Part shown: positions 5,549 through 8,382 of the stretch, piece after piece
Numbering within the stretch: position 1 is the stretch's first letter
How the letters are laid out: every line of letters begins with the position of its first letter
Assembly: GCA_045604285.1 (NCBI GenBank)
Contig: JAZUNS010000074.1
Span: forward strand, 1-8,382
Direction of reading: 5' to 3'
From: SIG636 sp045604285
Lineage (GTDB): Bacteria; Bacillota; Clostridia; Oscillospirales; CAG-382
DNA length: 8,382 bases
The notes under the pieces: generated by a model
What the model saw: the letters and a program-made list of their open reading frames with translations, nothing else
Database searches by the model: none
What the model was told of the DNA's origin: nothing
Translations under genes and position numbers: made by a program

Positions 5549-8050
5549 ATGAAAAAAGTGTTTGCTTTGGTACTTGCTATGGTTTTAGCAATGGGCGCTT
5601 TTTCCGTAAGCGTTGCCGCTGAGGAGGCTGCGGATAAGATCGACAGCGTCGAGATAGTTATATTGCTTGATACCAGCGGCTCCATGAACAACGCAGACCC
5701 CGAAAGAGTGTTTGAAGACGGCACCGCAACCCGTGTTGCCATCGAAGCAGCACAGCAGTTCGTTTTTAACTATCCTACCGAAACCGATATGCTTATCAAG
5801 GTTGTTCCCTACAACTACGGCGCATATTCGGGCTTTGATTTTGTTAACGTAAGTACCCCTGACGGTCTTAACGAATATATGGACCAGATGCAGAAGATAC
5901 TTAACGATGACGAAACCAACAACCTGGTTCCCGAAATTCAGTGCTGGCGCTATCAGACCGATATCGGCAGAGTTATGAAGATCGCCTCCAACGCTTTGGC
6001 TGATTCTACCGCTGATAAGAGCGCGGTTATTCTGTTTACCGACGGTAAGATCGAGCTTAGCTCCGACGAAGAAGAAAAGAAATCTTTTGATAAGGCAATG
6101 GAAAGCCGCAGCATTCTTGAAAGCAACAACGTGCCCATTTACTGCGTTGGCCTTAACTACAACAATTCCGTTGACGAAGAGTTTTTGAAGAGCCTTTCCG
6201 ATTCCGAAGTAACCCCCGGTAAGACCACCGTTGTTACCAAGGCTTCCGAGCTTAGCGGCGTTTTCCAGGAAATTTATACCTATTTGTTTGAGGATTCCAT
6301 GCTTGACGCAGAAACCGATTCTATCGAGGTTTCTCCCGACGTTGCAGAGGAAAAGGATATCCGCATCTACGGTCAGGCAGTACGTGAGGCTAACATTTCC
6401 CTTATGTCCTCCGCACCTCTTTACACCCTTAAGGTTACTACCCCCTCCGGCGTTGTTGTTGCAGACGTTGACTACAAGAACAACAAAGAGAATATTGATA
6501 CAAAATACTGCGTTATCGACGCAACCGCCAGCCACGTTACCGCAAATATTAAGCTTCTTAATCCCATGGACGGCAACTGGACTATAGCTGTTACCGGTCA
6601 GCGCAGCACCGTTATGGTAAGTAAGATATACCTGTTTGACCTTAAGCTTCACAGCGATATTACCGCAGATAAGGCTTACGTTGGCGAAGAATTCAAGTTC
6701 AGCACCACTATTTACAATGCAGAGTCTGACACCCACGTTACCTCCGAAGGTCTTTACAGCGGTGAGTCCGGCGCAACCGCAATTGCCAACGTTGTAAACA
6801 CCCTTACCAACGAAAGCGCAATCTACAGCGGCACCCTTAACAGTGCCGGCACCGGCTACGACTTCAGCGTTCCCTTTAGCGCACCCGGCACCTACAGATT
6901 TGACCTTGCCATCAAGCACGCACAGTTTGAAATAGAAGGCACCGCAACCGTTGAGGTTGTAGGCCCCGAGCTTGGCATTTCCGTAAGCGAGCCCGACGAA
7001 AACGGCAACTCCGACACTGTCAGCGTTTACCTTGTTAACCCCATAAGCGGCGAAAAGGTAACCGGCGTACCCACCTTTATCGGCGGCGCATCCGGTAAGC
7101 TTACCATTAAGTCCGGCGAAACCGTTGTTCACGAGGAAGAGTTTGCTGCTTCCGACCTGGCAGAGGGTACTTACAGCTACACCTATGATGCACCCGGCGC
7201 AGGTATGTACAGCGCCGAGGCGGTTCTTTCCGATTATGACGATACTTTGACCTCCGCTGCAGTTTCTCTGGTATTCGATCCCTCCACCATCTCCCTTAAG
7301 GGAGGCCTTACCAAGGAGATCAGCCACAGCGGTATGTCCCCCGAAGCAACCGAGACCCTTTCTCTTAAGGACGCTTTTGCTGATTCCGACGGCGACACTC
7401 TTACCTATACCGTAAGTGTTGCAGACGATAAGATCGCCTCCGCTAAGATAGACGGCGACAAGCTGGTTATCGATATCAAGGCCTTCGGCTCTACCAAGGT
7501 TACCCTTAAGGTTGCCGACGGCAAGGGCGCCGAGCTTACCCACGAAATAAACGTTGTTTCCGAATCCATCGTAGGCCTTGTGGTTACCATAGCAATAATT
7601 GCAGCGGTAATTATCATTGCACTTGTTATATTTATCATCATCCGCAATAAGAAGAAGGTTATAAACTTCGGCTTTAGAGTAAAGATCTCCAAGGAAGTTG
7701 ACGGCAACTATACCGAGGCTGTATACAGCGTGGGCAGACTTGCCTCCAACAGATACGCCAAGGGCACCATGAAGCTTGATGTTCTGCTTCAGGGCGAAAA
7801 CGGCAGAAGCTTCTCCCAGCTTGTAAGCAGCAATATGGAAGACGCTTACGTACAGGAGATAATCGGCGCCTGCGGTAATATTACCGTTACCGGCGTTCCC
7901 TTTAAGCGTGCCTTCGTTGTAACCCACAAGGGCAAGAAGAAGGGCACCTTCACCAAGAACCAGATAAGAGTAGGTCTTGACGAGATCAACAGCAGCGTAA
8001 CCTTCGGCTCTGTTAACGATTTCGAGGACATGAACTCCTACGGCTATTAA
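5549..8050 (+). CDS. Membrane-anchored VWA-domain surface protein with cytoplasmic tail
   Basis: An 833-residue type I membrane protein, not matched to a named family. Residues 1-24 are a signal peptide (MKKVFALVLAMVLAMGAFSVSVAA). A VWA domain at about 33-235 has a complete metal-ion-dependent adhesion site: D41-x-S43-x-S45, T137 and D165 (FTDGK), so divalent-cation ligand binding is likely. Residues about 255-585 are beta-rich, Thr/Ser/Gly-heavy, probably Ig-like domains. About 588-668 resembles a cadherin/dystroglycan-type domain (D612-S-D-G-D616-TLTYTV, then DGKG). A single helix at 674-698 is followed by RNKKK, a stop-transfer. The last 135 residues are cytoplasmic and unrecognised. I chose ATG 5549 because it opens a clean signal peptide. 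GTG 5543 is in frame, adds two residues and is nearer the weak AAGG at 5534-5537. Likely role: adhesion or extracellular sensing. Function is inferred from architecture only. Confidence 0.9.
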   Translation: MKKVFALVLAMVLAMGAFSVSVAAEEAADKIDSVEIVILLDTSGSMNNADPERVFEDGTATRVAIEAAQQFVFNYPTETDMLIKVVPYNYGAYSGFDFVNVSTPDGLNEYMDQMQKILNDDETNNLVPEIQCWRYQTDIGRVMKIASNALADSTADKSAVILFTDGKIELSSDEEEKKSFDKAMESRSILESNNVPIYCVGLNYNNSVDEEFLKSLSDSEVTPGKTTVVTKASELSGVFQEIYTYLFEDSMLDAETDSIEVSPDVAEEKDIRIYGQAVREANISLMSSAPLYTLKVTTPSGVVVADVDYKNNKENIDTKYCVIDATASHVTANIKLLNPMDGNWTIAVTGQRSTVMVSKIYLFDLKLHSDITADKAYVGEEFKFSTTIYNAESDTHVTSEGLYSGESGATAIANVVNTLTNESAIYSGTLNSAGTGYDFSVPFSAPGTYRFDLAIKHAQFEIEGTATVEVVGPELGISVSEPDENGNSDTVSVYLVNPISGEKVTGVPTFIGGASGKLTIKSGETVVHEEEFAASDLAEGTYSYTYDAPGAGMYSAEAVLSDYDDTLTSAAVSLVFDPSTISLKGGLTKEISHSGMSPEATETLSLKDAFADSDGDTLTYTVSVADDKIASAKIDGDKLVIDIKAFGSTKVTLKVADGKGAELTHEINVVSESIVGLVVTIAIIAAVIIIALVIFIIIRNKKKVINFGFRVKISKEVDGNYTEAVYSVGRLASNRYAKGTMKLDVLLQGENGRSFSQLVSSNMEDAYVQEIIGACGNITVTGVPFKRAFVVTHKGKKKGTFTKNQIRVGLDEINSSVTFGSVNDFEDMNSYGY

Positions 8051-8060
8051 TTCCTCTCCC

Positions 8061-8104
8061 AAAAAGCAACAGAAAAAAGGCAAATAACACTTTCTTGCTT
8101 TTTT
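8061..8104 (+). terminator. Terminator-like hairpin after the VWA gene
   Basis: TTGCTTTTTT (8095-8104) can pair perfectly over nine bases with AAAAAGCAA (8061-8069), or with AAAAAAGGCAA (8073-8083) leaving one bulged G. The T-run ends the stem, as in AT-rich intrinsic terminators. The GC core is only GCAA/TTGC, so strength is doubtful. It begins 11 bases after the stop codon. Confidence 0.45.
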
Positions 8105-8115
8105 GCATAAAGTAT

Positions 8116-8142
8116 ACGGTGCGGGCGAATATCCCGCACCGT
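8116..8142. repeat. Perfect 10-bp-stem palindromic hairpin
   Basis: ACGGTGCGGG, loop CGAATAT, CCCGCACCGT: ten uninterrupted pairs, GC-rich in an AT-rich spacer. There is no T-run on either strand after it, so it is not a standard intrinsic terminator. It could be a 3' mRNA stabiliser, a REP-like dispersed element, or a barrier downstream of the weaker hairpin at 8061-8104. Confidence 0.75.
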
Positions 8143-8154
8143 CAGAGCGCTGAC
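8141..8154. repeat. Second small inverted repeat, abutting the palindrome
   Basis: GTCAG-AGCG-CTGAC, a 5-bp stem with a 4-base loop. It overlaps the last two bases of the 8116-8142 stem, so the two hairpins would compete or stack coaxially. Confidence 0.5.
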
Positions 8155-8382
8155 AAAGGCGCAGAACACGAAAAACATAAAAAATCAATTATAACAAAGT
8201 TAAAAAGTCAGGAAATTCTTCCCCACTTTTCTGCGTTTTATCATATTTTTCGTGGCAGAAGCAAAGATCGACATATACATTTTTCTGAAAAGAACAAACA
8301 GGCATTGGTAAAATTTTGTAAGGGTTCTGGATGCCGCAGAAATATTTTAGAAAAATTAGAAGGTAGGGATTTGTTTACAAGG
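8155..8382. other. AT-rich intergenic DNA without a supported gene
   Basis: Together with 8051-8154 this makes 332 bases after the VWA stop without a gene. Base composition is clearly more A/T-rich than the coding regions. No ORF with a ribosome site and coding-like codon use was found on either strand, and no tRNA features (T-loop GGTTCGA, acceptor pairing) were seen. A TATAAT occurs on the minus strand at 8193-8188 but lacks a -35. The right edge may hold the start of a regulatory region for a gene outside the window. Confidence 0.6.

Noticed and set aside
5518..5622. 34-codon ATG frame overlapping the VWA start
   Set aside because: It is out of frame with the signal peptide, 19 bases from the strong ribosome site, and its translation is Cys/Arg/Gly-rich without coding character.
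5239..5742. 167-codon minus-strand frame spanning the divergent intergenic region
   Set aside because: It covers the consensus rightward promoter and leader and the VWA signal peptide region, has no ribosome site of note, and its product has no recognisable features.
5585..8188. 867-codon open frame on the minus strand opposite the VWA gene
   Set aside because: It is in exact codon register with the VWA gene and stays open only because that gene avoids TTA, CTA and TCA. The product is rich in Gly, Asn, Val and Cys with no recognisable domain, and the sense frame has a signal peptide, MIDAS and membrane helix.
8188..8193. Minus-strand TATAAT as a promoter
   Set aside because: No acceptable -35 at 15-19 bases and no TGn extension; it would read toward the 3' end of the VWA gene with no gene to express.
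8241..8381. 46-codon minus-strand frame open to the right edge, ending in TGA
   Set aside because: Composition is AT-rich and unlike the strongly biased codon use of the neighbouring genes, and no motif is visible. It could be the end of a gene outside the window but cannot be supported.

Overview
The window reads as part of a chromosome from an anaerobic low-to-mid GC Firmicute, most likely an uncultured gut Clostridia member (Oscillospirales-like). This is an inference from three things: a fatty-acid kinase pair of Firmicutes type (DegV/FakB plus DAK2/FakA), strong GGAGG-type ribosome sites, and consensus SigA promoters. No species is claimed.

Layout. Positions 1-5147 hold one minus-strand gene string, read right to left: a DegV/FakB fatty-acid-binding protein (5147-4209), a FakA-type fatty acid kinase (4170-2545), a GPH/MelB-type MFS transporter (2519-1203), and an AMP-binding acyl ligase (from 1196, cut off by the left edge). 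Gaps are 38, 25 and 6 bases and no terminator is visible between genes, so this is very probably one operon. It has an extended -10 promoter near 5228-5236. The theme is fatty acid or lysolipid acquisition and activation: FakB presents a fatty acid, FakA phosphorylates it to acyl-phosphate, and the ligase offers a second, ATP-to-AMP activation route. The transporter belongs to the fold family that includes eukaryotic MFSD2A, a lysophospholipid symporter, so a lipid substrate is an attractive but unproven idea.

Positions 5148-5548 are a divergent intergenic region. It has a textbook TTGACA-17-TATAAT promoter firing rightward, followed by a long leader (about 170 nt) with a compact predicted RNA fold, an AT-rich GNRA hairpin, and a strong Shine-Dalgarno that is too far upstream of the annotated start.

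Positions 5549-8050 (plus strand) encode a large surface-anchored VWA protein: signal peptide, VWA domain with a complete MIDAS, beta-rich repeats, a cadherin-like domain, one transmembrane helix and a 135-residue unrecognised cytoplasmic domain. Positions 8051-8382 are AT-rich non-coding DNA with a terminator-like hairpin and a perfect 10-bp-stem palindrome.

No mobile element, CRISPR array, tRNA or rRNA was seen. The best candidates for something undescribed are the four-gene lipid module, the structured leader and the cytoplasmic domain of the VWA protein.
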